From CADEEN01 sp031379365 (GTDB lineage Bacteria > Pseudomonadota > Gammaproteobacteria > Burkholderiales > Burkholderiaceae_C), in NCBI GenBank assembly GCA_031379365.1, contig JANNFB010000242.1:1-32833 (forward strand): DNA of 32,833 nucleotides, in the 5' to 3' direction. A program made the position numbers and the translations under genes. Under the pieces are notes generated by a model. That model saw only the letters and a list, made by a program, of their open reading frames with translations. It was not told the origin of the DNA and ran no database searches. This document shows, piece after piece, positions 25,407 to 32,833 of the stretch. Position 1 is the first letter of the stretch. Each line of letters begins with the position of its first letter.

Positions 25407-26161
25407 TGCGCGCCGGTTCGACCGAAGGCCTGACGCCAGCCTGCCAGGCCGGCATGGTCCGTCAAGTCGACCTGCAGGGGGGTGATCGAGATGCAGTCGT
25501 TGGCCGTCGCGTGGAAATCCGTGCCCTCGCCGGCCTCTCGCGCGTCTCCCGCCGGGCCGATCCAGTAGATCGTCTCGCCGCGTGGGCTGGTCTGTCGAAT
25601 CACCGGTTCGCTGGCGTGGCGGCGGCCCAATCGGGTGATCTGCCGCGGCAAGGCGTGGGCATCGGCCCGGTTGGGAATGTTCACGTTGAGCAACCAGGGT
25701 CGCTGCATGGGCTGCTGCGCCAGGACCTGCTCGACGACGGCGCGCGCCACCTGGGCGGCTGCGTCCAGATGGCCCCAGCCCTTCTCGACCTGCGAGAACG
25801 CGATCGCGGGAATACCGAACAGGAAGCCTTCCATGGCTGCTGCGACGGTGCCCGAGTAGAGCGTGTCATCGCCCATGTTGGCGCCGTTGTTGATGCCAGA
25901 CAGGACCAGGTCGGGTCGGTGCGGCAACAGGCCGGTGAGCGCCACGTGCACGCTGTCGGACGGCGTGCCGTTGATGTAGCGAAAGCCATTGCTGGCATGG
26001 TGCACGGTCAGCGGTCGGCTCAACGTCAGCGCATTGGAGGTTCCGCTGGCGTTCTGCTCAGGCGCAATGACATCGATGTCACCGAGGCCCTGCATGGCTT
26101 GCACGAGCGCGGCCAGGCCCGGAGCAAGGTAACCATCGTCGTTGGCGATCAAGATTCTCAT
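25403..26161 (-). CDS. surE: 5'/3'-nucleotidase SurE
   Basis: Metal-dependent nucleoside monophosphate phosphatase linked to stationary-phase survival. The 252-residue protein starts MRILIANDDGYLAPG with metal ligands Asp8 and Asp9, then Ser39 in NASGTSNALTL, and the ligand Asn in LVLSGINNGANMGDD, plus YSGTVAAAMEG. Length is typical (about 253). First gene of surE-pcm-nlpD. A TACAAT -10 (26173-26168) ends six bases before the ATG and no Shine-Dalgarno is visible, so the transcript may be leaderless. Confidence 0.97.
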   Translation of the reverse strand: MRILIANDDGYLAPGLAALVQAMQGLGDIDVIAPEQNASGTSNALTLSRPLTVHHASNGFRYINGTPSDSVHVALTGLLPHRPDLVLSGINNGANMGDDTLYSGTVAAAMEGFLFGIPAIAFSQVEKGWGHLDAAAQVARAVVEQVLAQQPMQRPWLLNVNIPNRADAHALPRQITRLGRRHASEPVIRQTSPRGETIYWIGPAGDAREAGEGTDFHATANDCISITPLQVDLTDHAGLAGWRQAFGRTGAQ

Positions 26162-26167
26162 GGACGG

Positions 26168-26173
26168 ATTGTA
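26168..26173 (-). promoter_or_regulatory. -10 element immediately before surE
   Basis: TACAAT on the minus strand (5/6), with six bases between it and the surE ATG, so transcription is expected at the A of the start codon. The -35 position reads TGATGA at 18-base spacing, a weak match. Confidence 0.45.
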
Positions 26174-26225
26174 GGCAGAGCGCGCTGTCTATCATCAGCG
26201 CTTGCGAAGCTTCTTGAGGACGATG

Positions 26226-27200
26226 ATGCATGCGTGGCTGTGCGAGGAACCGACCGGCGTCGAAGCGTTGCGCTGGCAGGCGCTGCCAACGCCGGAACCG
26301 GGCGCTGGGCAGGTGCGCATCCGTGTCCATGCGGCGAGCCTGAACTTTCCCGACTTGCTCACGGTACAAAACAAGTACCAGATCAAGCCCCCGCTGCCCT
26401 TCGTGCCAGGCAGCGAGTTTTCGGGTGTAATCGAGGCCGTGGGTGACGGCGTGCGCCACCTGACCGTAGGCGAGCGCGTGGCCACGATCGGTGTCACGGG
26501 CGGCTTCGCCACCCATGCTTGCGTCGATGGCGCGGTCGTGATGCCGCTGCCTGCCGGTTTCGACCTCGACGACGCAGCGGCCTTTGCGTTCACCTACGGC
26601 ACCTCGCACCACGCCTTGATCGACCGCGCTGCCTTGCAAAGTGGCGAGACCGTGTTGGTGCTCGGAGCCGCGGGCGGCGTGGGCAGCGCCGCAGTGCAGA
26701 TTGCAAAGGCGGCGGGCGCCCGCGTGATCGCGGCGGCGTCGAGTGACGTCAAGTGTGCCTTCTGTCAGACCCTGGGCGCAGACGCGACCATCAACACCTC
26801 GCGTGAGAACCTGCGCGAGGCCTTGAAGGCGGCCACCGCGGGTCGCGGGGCCGATGTCGTGTACGACCCGGTCGGTGGTGAGTTGGCAGAGGCGGCCTTC
26901 CGCTCCATTGCGTGGCGTGGCCGCTACCTCGTGATCGGCTTCGCTGCCGGGCCGATCCCCGCCCTGCCATGGAATCTGGCCCTGCTCAAGGGCGCCTCGA
27001 TCCTGGGCGTGTTTTGGGGCGACTTCGTACGCCGCGAGCCCAAGGCATTCCGCGGCGCTCTGGCCGAGCTCTTCGCGTGGTACGCGCAAGGCAAGGTCAA
27101 GCCGGCCATCGACAGCCGCTTGCCCATGGCCGACCTGGCGCAGGGCTACGCCCGCATGGCGTCGCGCCAAGTCTGCGGCAAGCTCTTGCTACTCAACTGA
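26226..27200 (+). CDS. Zinc-free NADPH:quinone oxidoreductase-like protein (MDR superfamily)
   Basis: A 324-residue cytosolic medium-chain dehydrogenase/reductase of the quinone oxidoreductase group. It has the GroES-like N-terminal fold (VHAASLNFPDLLTVQNKY, PFVPGSEFSGVIEAVGDGV) and a Rossmann domain with VLGAAGGVGSAAVQIAKAAGARVIAAASS. The catalytic-zinc Cys/His pair of alcohol dehydrogenases is not seen. Family members use NADPH to reduce quinones or enoyl/enone substrates; the real substrate is unknown. I chose the ATG at 26226, six bases after GAGG; the ATG at 26223 is also possible. Divergent from surE; a TATCAT -10-like element (26189-26194) may drive it. Confidence 0.88.
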   Translation: MHAWLCEEPTGVEALRWQALPTPEPGAGQVRIRVHAASLNFPDLLTVQNKYQIKPPLPFVPGSEFSGVIEAVGDGVRHLTVGERVATIGVTGGFATHACVDGAVVMPLPAGFDLDDAAAFAFTYGTSHHALIDRAALQSGETVLVLGAAGGVGSAAVQIAKAAGARVIAAASSDVKCAFCQTLGADATINTSRENLREALKAATAGRGADVVYDPVGGELAEAAFRSIAWRGRYLVIGFAAGPIPALPWNLALLKGASILGVFWGDFVRREPKAFRGALAELFAWYAQGKVKPAIDSRLPMADLAQGYARMASRQVCGKLLLLN

Positions 27201-27238
27201 GCGATCGCGATGGCCTCGTGGCGGCGGCGCCAATGCGC

Positions 27239-27271
27239 TAGGATGGCGCGCGCTCGGGCAGGTCCTGCCCG
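27239..27271 (+). promoter_or_regulatory. Possible -10 and 17-bp inverted repeat before the response regulator gene
   Basis: TAGGAT (27239-27244) could be a -10. It is followed by the perfect inverted repeat CGGGCAGG-T-CCTGCCCG (27255-27271), 27 bases before the ATG. With its one-base centre it fits a protein operator better than an RNA hairpin, though pairing with a larger loop is possible. Confidence 0.4.
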
Positions 27272-27298
27272 CTCTGAGGTGCCCTGGGAGCTACCGCG

Positions 27299-28042
27299 AT
27301 GGCAGTCAAGGTCCTGATCCTGGAAGACAACCCGGTGGCCCGCAGTTTCCTGTGCCGGGTGGTGCGCGAGAGTTTCAGCGACACCCTCCTGATCACTGAA
27401 GCCGGCGACCTCGAGACCGCGCGCCGTGACATCACCCTGGCAGGTGGCGTCAGCGGGATGCACGGCACGGACCCGTTTCGTCTGATCCTGGTCGACCTCG
27501 AATTGCCCGATGGCAACGGCATGGATCTGCTGGCGGAACTGGGGCACTACCCGGCGACCAAGATCGTGACCACGCTGTACTCCGATGACGATCACCTGTT
27601 TCCGGCCCTGCAGTGCGGCGCCGACGGTTACCTGCTCAAGGAAGACCGCTTTGAGGTGCTGGTCGAAGAATTGCAGAAGATCGTGCGCGGTCAGCCGCCG
27701 CTGTCCCCCGCAATCGCGCGCCGCCTCCTGACGCATTTTCGCGATGGCCACGATGCCGAGAAAGGGGCGCACAGCTTTGCTTTCACGACTTCGCCTGGCG
27801 CGTTCACGAACAGCCGGCCCGTGCCATTGGTCGACAAAGCACCCGAGCATGAGCACCTGACACCGCGCGAAACAGAAGTCCTCACCTACCTGAGCAAGGG
27901 CTTCACGATCAAGGAGATCGCCAACCTGATGGGGATCAAGTGGTTCACGGTCAACGACCACATCAAGTCGATCTACAAGAAGCTGAACGTCTCCAGCCGG
28001 GCGGAAGCAGCTGTGCTGGCCAGCAAGCAAGGTTTGGTCTGA
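27299..28042 (+). CDS. LuxR/NarL-family response regulator
   Basis: A 247-residue transcription factor. The N-terminal receiver domain (1-125) has acidic residues E9-D10, phospho-acceptor Asp66 in LILVDLELPDGNG, a Thr pair in IVTTLYSDD and Lys114 in YLLKED. A linker of about 50 residues precedes a LuxR-type helix-turn-helix (about 185-245: LTPRETEVLTYLSKGFTIKEIANLMG...KSIYKKLNVSSRAEA). The recognition region reads IKWFTVNDHIKSIYKKL, where many relatives have S-TVKTHV. GGGAG lies eight bases before the ATG. A histidine kinase gene follows in the same direction, so the two probably form a two-component system; the signal is unknown. Confidence 0.93.
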   Translation: MAVKVLILEDNPVARSFLCRVVRESFSDTLLITEAGDLETARRDITLAGGVSGMHGTDPFRLILVDLELPDGNGMDLLAELGHYPATKIVTTLYSDDDHLFPALQCGADGYLLKEDRFEVLVEELQKIVRGQPPLSPAIARRLLTHFRDGHDAEKGAHSFAFTTSPGAFTNSRPVPLVDKAPEHEHLTPRETEVLTYLSKGFTIKEIANLMGIKWFTVNDHIKSIYKKLNVSSRAEAAVLASKQGLV

Positions 28043-28078
28043 ACTGACGGCGGCGGCCCAGGCTGCGAATTGCCCGCG

Positions 28079-30319
28079 ATGCCGCCCATGCCCGATTCAC
28101 AGCCGCAATCTGGCGAGGCCGTGGCGCCTTCACCCGCCCAGAGGCAAGGCCCTTGGGAGCGCAGCCTCGGCCAGCGTTACCTGGGCGCGCGATGGATCGG
28201 ATGGCGTGCACGCGCCCTGGTCGCTGCTGCACTGATCGGCTGCGTCGGCATGTTGCTGTTGATACGCACACTGGCTGCGGTCCCGGCACTGCCGGTGGCC
28301 TTGCAAGCCAATGATGCAGGCGCCCTGCTCGTGCTCGATGCCAGCGGCCGGCCACAAGCGGTGAGCGCGATCGCCGACGAAGCGGGGCGCAGCACGCCGG
28401 TCGACGCCCTGTTGTTGCAACGTTCGGCTCGCTGGGTCGTCGACGATGGGCAGCGCGCGCGCCAGGCCGATCAACACGACACCCTCGCCCGTGCCCTGGC
28501 CTCGGGATCCGTGCGCCTGACGCTGCCCGATGGGCAAGTGCTGCCCGTGACGGCGCAACCTCGCGGCGCCGGCGGCTTGGGCGCGATGTTCTGGTTCTGC
28601 ACCACCTTGGCGCTCCTGCTCTACCTCGTGACCATGGTCGTGGTGCTGGCGCGGCCGGAGGTGCGCAATGTCCTGTACGCGACCATGGCCCTGGCCCACG
28701 TCGGTAACCTCGTGTTCCTGGCTGCCGAATCGCTCTCGACCTTGGGCCTGCCGGCCGGTTTCATGCAATGGGACCACGACCTGCGCACAGGCTTTGACCT
28801 CGTCACGGCCGCCGCCCTCGTCCATGTCACCGGCCTGCACCCACGCCGACTCACCGGCCATGGCGCCCGCGCGGCCGCCATCTGGTTGGCAGTGGTGGCG
28901 TTGTTGGCAGCCCAGCAGGGCGGATTGCTGTCTCATGCGTGGTGGTGGACGCAGTCCGTGGCAATCGCCTGCGGCCTGCTGGCAGTGGCCCAGCTGGCCT
29001 GGGTGCAATCGACGATGCCGCACCCGCTGGCCGCGGTGATGTGGCGCCTTTGTGCACTGTCCGTCGGCACCCTGGTCCTGCTGACCTTGTCGATTGCAGC
29101 GGTCGGACCCCAGACCGGGCTGCAGGGCCAGGCCGTCAGCATCGGTGCGGCGGTATGGGTGGTCTTTCTCGCCTCCATGTTGCTGATGCTGCCCTTCATG
29201 GCCCGCACACAGCAACTGATGCGCGAGTTCGCGTTGCTGGCCGGTGTCAGCACGATGGCCACGTCGCTCGACTTGCTGTTCGTTGCACTGTTCTCCCTGA
29301 GCAACTTCGCATCGCTGACCTTGGCGTTGTTCATCTCACTGGGCCTTTACGCCGGCCTGCGGCAGTGGCTGCTGAACCAGGTGCTGGCGCGCGAACGCAT
29401 CACCACGGAGCGCATGTTCGAACAGCTCTACCGCATGGTGCGCGAACTGCAGACGAAACCGCACACGGTCGACAAACACCTCACGCAGCTGCTGCGTGAG
29501 ATGTTCGAGCCGCTTGAGGCCACCGTGCTGGCGCGGCGCAGCAGTCGCAGCCGCGTGGTCGGCGAGGGCGCCAGCCTGCTCGTGCCGGTGCCACAGCTCT
29601 CCACGGCCGCGGCACCCAGCGTGATCGCACTGGGGTTTGCGCAACGGGGCCGACGCATGTTCACAAGTGACGACGCTCGGCTGGCCGACCAGGTGGTAGA
29701 CCAGGTGTCCAGGGCGGTGGCCTTCGACCGGGCGGTCGAGCGCGGCCGCCATGAAGAACGCGTGCGCATTGCCCAAGACCTGCATGACGACATCGGCGCG
29801 CGCCTACTGACGTTGATGTACCAGGCCCCAACGCGCGAAATGGAAGACTACGTGCGCCACACCTTGAAGGACCTCAAGACCCTGACCCGCGGCCTGGCAG
29901 CCACCGACCACCGCTTGTCGTACGCCGTGGCCGAGTGGAAGGCCGACATCACGCAGCGCCTTGCGGCCGGTGGTTGCGAAGTGACGTGGGCCTTCAACGT
30001 CGACCACGACTTTGAACTCGGCGTGGTGCAGTGGTCCGCCCTTACCCGCATCCTGCGCGAACTGGTGAGCAATGTGCTGGCCCATGCCCACGCCACGCAC
30101 GTCGACATTCACGCCAACCTGGAGCACGGTGTGCTGACACTCGCCGTGGTGGACAACGGCCGCGGCCGAGAGCCCGAAACCTGGTCCCACGGGCTGGGCC
30201 TGGGCGGCGTGCGCAAACGGGTCAAACAACTGGGTGGCAGCGTGCACTGGCGCCAACTTGCGGGCCAGGGCATTGCTTGCCAGGTGGTCATCCCGACTGT
30301 CGGTCCCGGTGCGGTTTGA
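28079..30319 (+). CDS. Multi-pass membrane sensor histidine kinase (NarL-partner type)
   Basis: A 746-residue kinase, probable partner of the preceding response regulator. Order: short cytoplasmic N-terminus; membrane helix (about 45-65); extracytoplasmic region of about 100 residues; then a block of about seven to eight membrane helices (about 168-430), reminiscent of 7TM sensors; a GAF-like region (about 465-550); a HisKA_3-type dimerisation domain with acceptor His in RIAQDLHDDIGARLLTL (about residue 569); and a HATPase domain (LRELVSNVLAHAHATHVDI, VVDNGRGR, GLGLGGVRKRVKQLGG). The HxDDIG sequence is typical of kinases that pair with NarL-type regulators. Start uncertain: TTG at 28070 (AGG seven bases upstream), ATG at 28079 or ATG at 28088. 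Confidence 0.9.
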   Translation: MPPMPDSQPQSGEAVAPSPAQRQGPWERSLGQRYLGARWIGWRARALVAAALIGCVGMLLLIRTLAAVPALPVALQANDAGALLVLDASGRPQAVSAIADEAGRSTPVDALLLQRSARWVVDDGQRARQADQHDTLARALASGSVRLTLPDGQVLPVTAQPRGAGGLGAMFWFCTTLALLLYLVTMVVVLARPEVRNVLYATMALAHVGNLVFLAAESLSTLGLPAGFMQWDHDLRTGFDLVTAAALVHVTGLHPRRLTGHGARAAAIWLAVVALLAAQQGGLLSHAWWWTQSVAIACGLLAVAQLAWVQSTMPHPLAAVMWRLCALSVGTLVLLTLSIAAVGPQTGLQGQAVSIGAAVWVVFLASMLLMLPFMARTQQLMREFALLAGVSTMATSLDLLFVALFSLSNFASLTLALFISLGLYAGLRQWLLNQVLARERITTERMFEQLYRMVRELQTKPHTVDKHLTQLLREMFEPLEATVLARRSSRSRVVGEGASLLVPVPQLSTAAAPSVIALGFAQRGRRMFTSDDARLADQVVDQVSRAVAFDRAVERGRHEERVRIAQDLHDDIGARLLTLMYQAPTREMEDYVRHTLKDLKTLTRGLAATDHRLSYAVAEWKADITQRLAAGGCEVTWAFNVDHDFELGVVQWSALTRILRELVSNVLAHAHATHVDIHANLEHGVLTLAVVDNGRGREPETWSHGLGLGGVRKRVKQLGGSVHWRQLAGQGIACQVVIPTVGPGAV

Positions 30320-30333
30320 GGCGCAGCAAAAGA

Positions 30334-30366
30334 AACGGGCTAGCCCCTTGTGAGAGCTAACCCGTT
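30334..30366. terminator. Bidirectional terminator between the kinase gene and tRNA-Pro
   Basis: Stem AACGGG-C-TAGC (30334-30344) pairing with GCTA-A-CCCGTT (30356-30366), one C/A mismatch. On the minus strand it is followed by TCTTTTG, ending tRNA-Pro transcription; on the plus strand by GATTTCATT, a weaker tail that could end the kinase transcript. Confidence 0.7.
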
Positions 30367-30374
30367 GATTTCAT

Positions 30375-30451
30375 TGGTCGGGGTGGCGGGATTCGAACTC
30401 GCGACCCCTTGCACCCCATGCAAGTGCGCTACCAGGCTGCGCTACACCCCG
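30375..30451 (-). tRNA. tRNA-Pro (anticodon GGG)
   Basis: 77 bases with encoded CCA. Acceptor stem CGGGGTG / CACCCCG with the C1-G72 pair usual for tRNA-Pro; D-arm region GTAGCGCAGCCTGGTAGCGC; anticodon stem CTTGC / GCAAG with loop ATGGGGT giving anticodon GGG, reading CCC and CCU; T-arm GTTCGAATC. A TATACT -10 (30469-30464) sits 12 bases upstream, overlapping the merR-tRNA gap, so it may have its own promoter. Confidence 0.97.
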
Positions 30452-30463
30452 ACTGAACGACAG

Positions 30464-30469
30464 AGTATA
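30464..30469 (-). promoter_or_regulatory. -10 element for tRNA-Pro
   Basis: TATACT on the minus strand, 12 bases before the mature tRNA 5' end; expected start about 30457. The -35 would fall inside the 3' end of merR and is not well matched. Confidence 0.45.
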
Positions 30470-30487
30470 GCCGCAGGCTCAAGTGCA

Positions 30488-30940
30488 TCAGGGGCTCAGC
30501 AGGCTGCGAATCGCCATGAGCTCGTCTCTCAGTTCCAGCACCGAGGGCGACGCCGTTGAAAACGGTGGGTCGCTCGCAGCTCGGGCGTCACCGGCGGCCT
30601 CGCGGGTACCCAACAGAGCGTCTTCATCGGCCTCGTCAGGTAACTCGAGGTCGAAGGGCGCGCTCGGGGCATCGGGATCGTGGCCAGCAAGGTCACCCAG
30701 GCGGTTGCGTGCGCCACTGATGGTGAAGCCCTGGCCATAGAGAAGCTCGCGGATCCGTCGAATCAGCAGCACTTCGTGGTGCTGGTAGTAGCGGCGATTG
30801 CCGCGCCGCTTCATCGGCTTGAGCTGGGTGAACTCCTGCTCCCAATAGCGCAGCACGTACGGCTTCACGCCGCACAATTCGCTCACTTCACCGATGGTGA
30901 AGTAGCGTTTTGCGGGGATCGCCGGGAGCGCTTTCTCCAT
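30488..30940 (-). CDS. MerR-family transcriptional regulator
   Basis: A 150-residue DNA-binding protein. Residues 12-85 are a MerR winged helix-turn-helix (YFTIGEVSELCGVKPYVLRYWEQEF, then RRYYQHHEVLLIRRIRELLYGQGFTISGARNRL). The C-terminal half is acidic, Ala/Pro/Ser-rich and lacks the long dimerisation helix and metal-binding cysteines of classic metal-sensing MerR proteins. This type of protein is widely found just downstream of ihfA and its role is not well defined. Start ATG chosen at MEKALPAIPAKRY; the TTG three codons earlier is less likely. It lies 35 bases after ihfA and 36 bases before tRNA-Pro. Confidence 0.9.
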   Translation of the reverse strand: MEKALPAIPAKRYFTIGEVSELCGVKPYVLRYWEQEFTQLKPMKRRGNRRYYQHHEVLLIRRIRELLYGQGFTISGARNRLGDLAGHDPDAPSAPFDLELPDEADEDALLGTREAAGDARAASDPPFSTASPSVLELRDELMAIRSLLSP

Positions 30941-30975
30941 TGAAATCAACGGCTTTCATTGGGAAAGCTGAGACT

Positions 30976-31359
30976 TTACTCGAACTCTTCGTCGGCAACG
31001 ATCTCGCCTTGCACCAGGCCCTTCAATTTGTGGCTGGCGTGAAATGTGACCACATTGCGCGCCTTGATCGGGATGGCTTCACCCGTGCGCGGGTTGCGTC
31101 CGGGGCGCGGTGCCTTGCGCCGGATGTTGAAGTTGCCGAAGCCCGACAGCTTGATGTCGTCGCCCGACACCAGGGCGGCATGAACGATGTCGAAGAAGGC
31201 TTCGACCATGTCCTTCGACTCCCGCTTGTTCAGGCCCAGACGCTCGAACAGCAATTCGGCCAGCTCCGCTTTGGTCAGCGTCGGAGTCTCCAACGATGGC
31301 AGCACTACTCCTTCGTTAGGCGGTAACGCTTCCCCTTGGACAGGCGGTTTTGAGGTCAT
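30976..31359 (-). CDS. ihfA: Integration host factor subunit alpha
   Basis: Subunit of the IHF heterodimer, which bends DNA sharply at specific sites. The 127-residue protein has the HU/IHF fold from about residue 27 (LTKAELAELLFERLGLNKRESKDMVEAFF), the GDDIKLSGFGNF turn, and the DNA-binding arm RRKAPRPGRNPRTGEAIPI with the intercalating proline. Relative to E. coli IhfA (99 residues) it has about 25 extra N-terminal residues; modest extensions are usual in Burkholderiales. It starts three bases after the pheT stop and is followed by merR. Confidence 0.96.
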   Translation of the reverse strand: MTSKPPVQGEALPPNEGVVLPSLETPTLTKAELAELLFERLGLNKRESKDMVEAFFDIVHAALVSGDDIKLSGFGNFNIRRKAPRPGRNPRTGEAIPIKARNVVTFHASHKLKGLVQGEIVADEEFE

Positions 31360-31362
31360 CGG

Positions 31363-32833
31363 TCAGGCCCTCAGGCGCGCGCCAAGTTGCGTTTGCAGGC
31401 GGGCGAGTGTGGACTCGATGGCCGCGTCGATGTGTTGCTCGGTCAAGCTGGCCTCGTCGTCGCGCAATTCCAGGCGAATGGCCAGGCTGCGTTCATCGCT
31501 GCCGATGCCGGCCACGAGGGTCTTGGGCTTGTACAGGTCGAACAATCGCGCCGAACGCACCAAGCCCGCGCCGTCGGCCAACGCGCAGGCGATCACGGCG
31601 TCGTGGCTCACATGGTCGGGCAGCACCAGGGCCAGGTCGCGCACGGCCGCCTGCTGCTTGGCCACGGGCAGCGCATGAGGCAGCTGACGTGCCTGCGCGG
31701 CGGCCAGATCGATCTCGAACAACATCGGCGCCTGCGGCAGCTCGTAGGCCTGACGCCAGCGGGGGTGCAACTCGCCGCACCAGCCGACGGCTTGGCCATC
31801 GAGCTCGATACATGCGCTGCGGCCCGGGTGCAGCGCGGGATGTTCCGCGGCAACGAAGCGCGGGCGCTGCGGCGCCAGCAAGGCCTCGACGTCGCCCTTG
31901 ATGTCGAAGAAATCGACAGCGCGTTCTGTTGTACCCCACTGCGTGGCGTCGGTGGGCCCGTAGGCCAAGCTGGCCACGCACATCGGTTGATCGATGCCGG
32001 CCACACTGAGCGGTCCGTTGGCCGCACTGGCGTCGCGCTTGAAGACACGCCCAACCTCGAATACGCGCACGCGGTCGGCACGGCGCGCGAGGTTGTGGCG
32101 CAAGACGCCGACCAAGCTGCCGATCAGGCTCGAACGCATCACCGCCAGCGGTGCGGAAATCGGGTTGAGCACCGCGATCGGATCGGCATTGCCGGCCAGC
32201 TCATGCTCCCAGCGGGCTTCGACAAAGCTGTAGCTGATCGTCTCCTGGTAGCCCAACGCGGCCAGCGCGTGGCGCACGGCATGCACGCCGCGGCGAGCCT
32301 CGGGCGCCACGCGCGCGGTCAGGGCGGCCAGCGGCGGCGTGATCGGCAATCGGTGGTAACCGAGAACGCGGATGACTTCCTCGATCAGGTCCTCTTCGAT
32401 CGCCAAGTCGTAGCGCCACGACGGCGGCGTGACGGTGATCGAGCCCTCGCCCTCCGAGAACGCGAAATTCAGGCGCCGCATCACGTCGGCGCACTCGGCC
32501 TGCGTCACCGGCATGCCGATGACCTTCGATGCACGCGCCACGCGCAGCATCAACGGCGCGCGTTGCGGCAGCTCGAATTGCTGGTCGTCCATCGGGCCGG
32601 CTTCGCCGCCGCAGATGTCGATGATCAACTGCGTGATGCGCTCGATGTGCTCGACCGTGCCGACCGGGTCGACGCCGCGCTCGAAGCGGTGACCGGCGTC
32701 GGTCGTGAAGTTGTAGCGGCGCGAGCGGCCCTGCACCGCCTCCGGCCACCAAAACGCGGCTTCGACATAGACGTTGCGCGTGCCGTCGCTTACGGCCGTG
32801 GCGTCGCCGCCCATGATGCCGGCCAGCGATTCC
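31363..32833 (-). CDS. pheT: Phenylalanine-tRNA ligase beta subunit (partial, C-terminal part)
   Basis: The 5' part of the gene lies beyond the window end; about 490 of the usual 800 residues are seen, so the true start is not here (a Met codon at 32814 is internal, within SLAGIMGGDATAV). Visible parts: end of the B3/B4 editing domain with NFTTDAGHRFERGVD, the B5 DNA-binding-like domain (MLRVARASKVIGMPVTQAECADVMRRL), the catalytic-like core with LNPISAPLAVMRSSLIGSLV, and the C-terminal ferredoxin-like anticodon-binding domain (about the last 95 residues, PAVRDLALVLPD-like). Forms the alpha2-beta2 enzyme with PheS. Followed by ihfA. Confidence 0.98.
   Translation of the reverse strand, partial: ESLAGIMGGDATAVSDGTRNVYVEAAFWWPEAVQGRSRRYNFTTDAGHRFERGVDPVGTVEHIERITQLIIDICGGEAGPMDDQQFELPQRAPLMLRVARASKVIGMPVTQAECADVMRRLNFAFSEGEGSITVTPPSWRYDLAIEEDLIEEVIRVLGYHRLPITPPLAALTARVAPEARRGVHAVRHALAALGYQETISYSFVEARWEHELAGNADPIAVLNPISAPLAVMRSSLIGSLVGVLRHNLARRADRVRVFEVGRVFKRDASAANGPLSVAGIDQPMCVASLAYGPTDATQWGTTERAVDFFDIKGDVEALLAPQRPRFVAAEHPALHPGRSACIELDGQAVGWCGELHPRWRQAYELPQAPMLFEIDLAAAQARQLPHALPVAKQQAAVRDLALVLPDHVSHDAVIACALADGAGLVRSARLFDLYKPKTLVAGIGSDERSLAIRLELRDDEASLTEQHIDAAIESTLARLQTQLGARLRA

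Noticed and set aside
30375..30451. Attachment site or integrated element at tRNA-Pro
   Set aside because: No integrase gene or duplicated tRNA 3' end is seen nearby; the flanking genes are a conserved chromosomal arrangement.

Overview
This is a GC-rich, densely packed stretch of ordinary chromosome, almost certainly from a betaproteobacterium of the order Burkholderiales. The protein sequences (Rho, FtsH, GlmM, CarAB, PstS, PhoB, IhfA) and the gene orders suggest a Rubrivivax/Leptothrix/Comamonadaceae-type lineage; a genus cannot be fixed by reading alone. There are 27 protein genes (the last cut by the window end) and one tRNA. I saw no insertion sequence, prophage, CRISPR array or toxin-antitoxin module. 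I found no undescribed multi-gene system; the points of interest are mostly regulatory.

Layout. (1) 1-3458, + strand: rho, a repeat-like hairpin region, rpmE (type B L31) with a clear terminator, then a multi-membrane GT-C-like glycosyltransferase. (2) 3441-10041, - strand: the phosphate regulon in the order pstS-pstC-pstA-pstB-phoU-phoB-phoR, mostly with stop/start overlaps. It faces a fasciclin-domain lipoprotein gene (10234-10722, +) across an intergenic region with a Pho-box-like sequence on each strand. (3) 10750-16678: the conserved glmM-folP-ftsH-rlmE / yhbY / greA neighbourhood (cell-wall precursor, folate, membrane proteolysis, ribosome maturation, transcript cleavage), with a sigma-32-like promoter before ftsH. 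(4) 16765-21172, - strand: carA-carB (carbamoyl phosphate for arginine and pyrimidines) upstream of greA, then a BI-1/YccA membrane protein on the + strand. (5) 22272-26161, - strand: surE-pcm-nlpD followed directly by rlmD. The sigma factor gene rpoS, which follows nlpD in E. coli, is absent here. (6) 26226-30319, + strand: a zinc-free quinone oxidoreductase-like protein, then a LuxR/NarL-type response regulator and its multi-pass membrane histidine kinase. (7) 30375-32833, - strand: pheT (partial)-ihfA-merR-tRNA-Pro(GGG), a conserved proteobacterial arrangement.

How the genes work together: PhoR/PhoB with PhoU and PstSCAB form the complete phosphate-sensing and high-affinity uptake circuit. 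RlmE and RlmD methylate 23S rRNA and YhbY acts in ribosome assembly. SurE, Pcm and NlpD form the classical stationary-phase/repair/envelope cluster. Several genes (surE, rlmD, rlmE, yhbY) have a -10-like hexamer within about 6-9 bases of the start codon and no convincing Shine-Dalgarno, suggesting leaderless or nearly leaderless mRNAs. ftsH and carA start with TTG behind good Shine-Dalgarno sequences. All family calls are from reading motifs; no database search was run.
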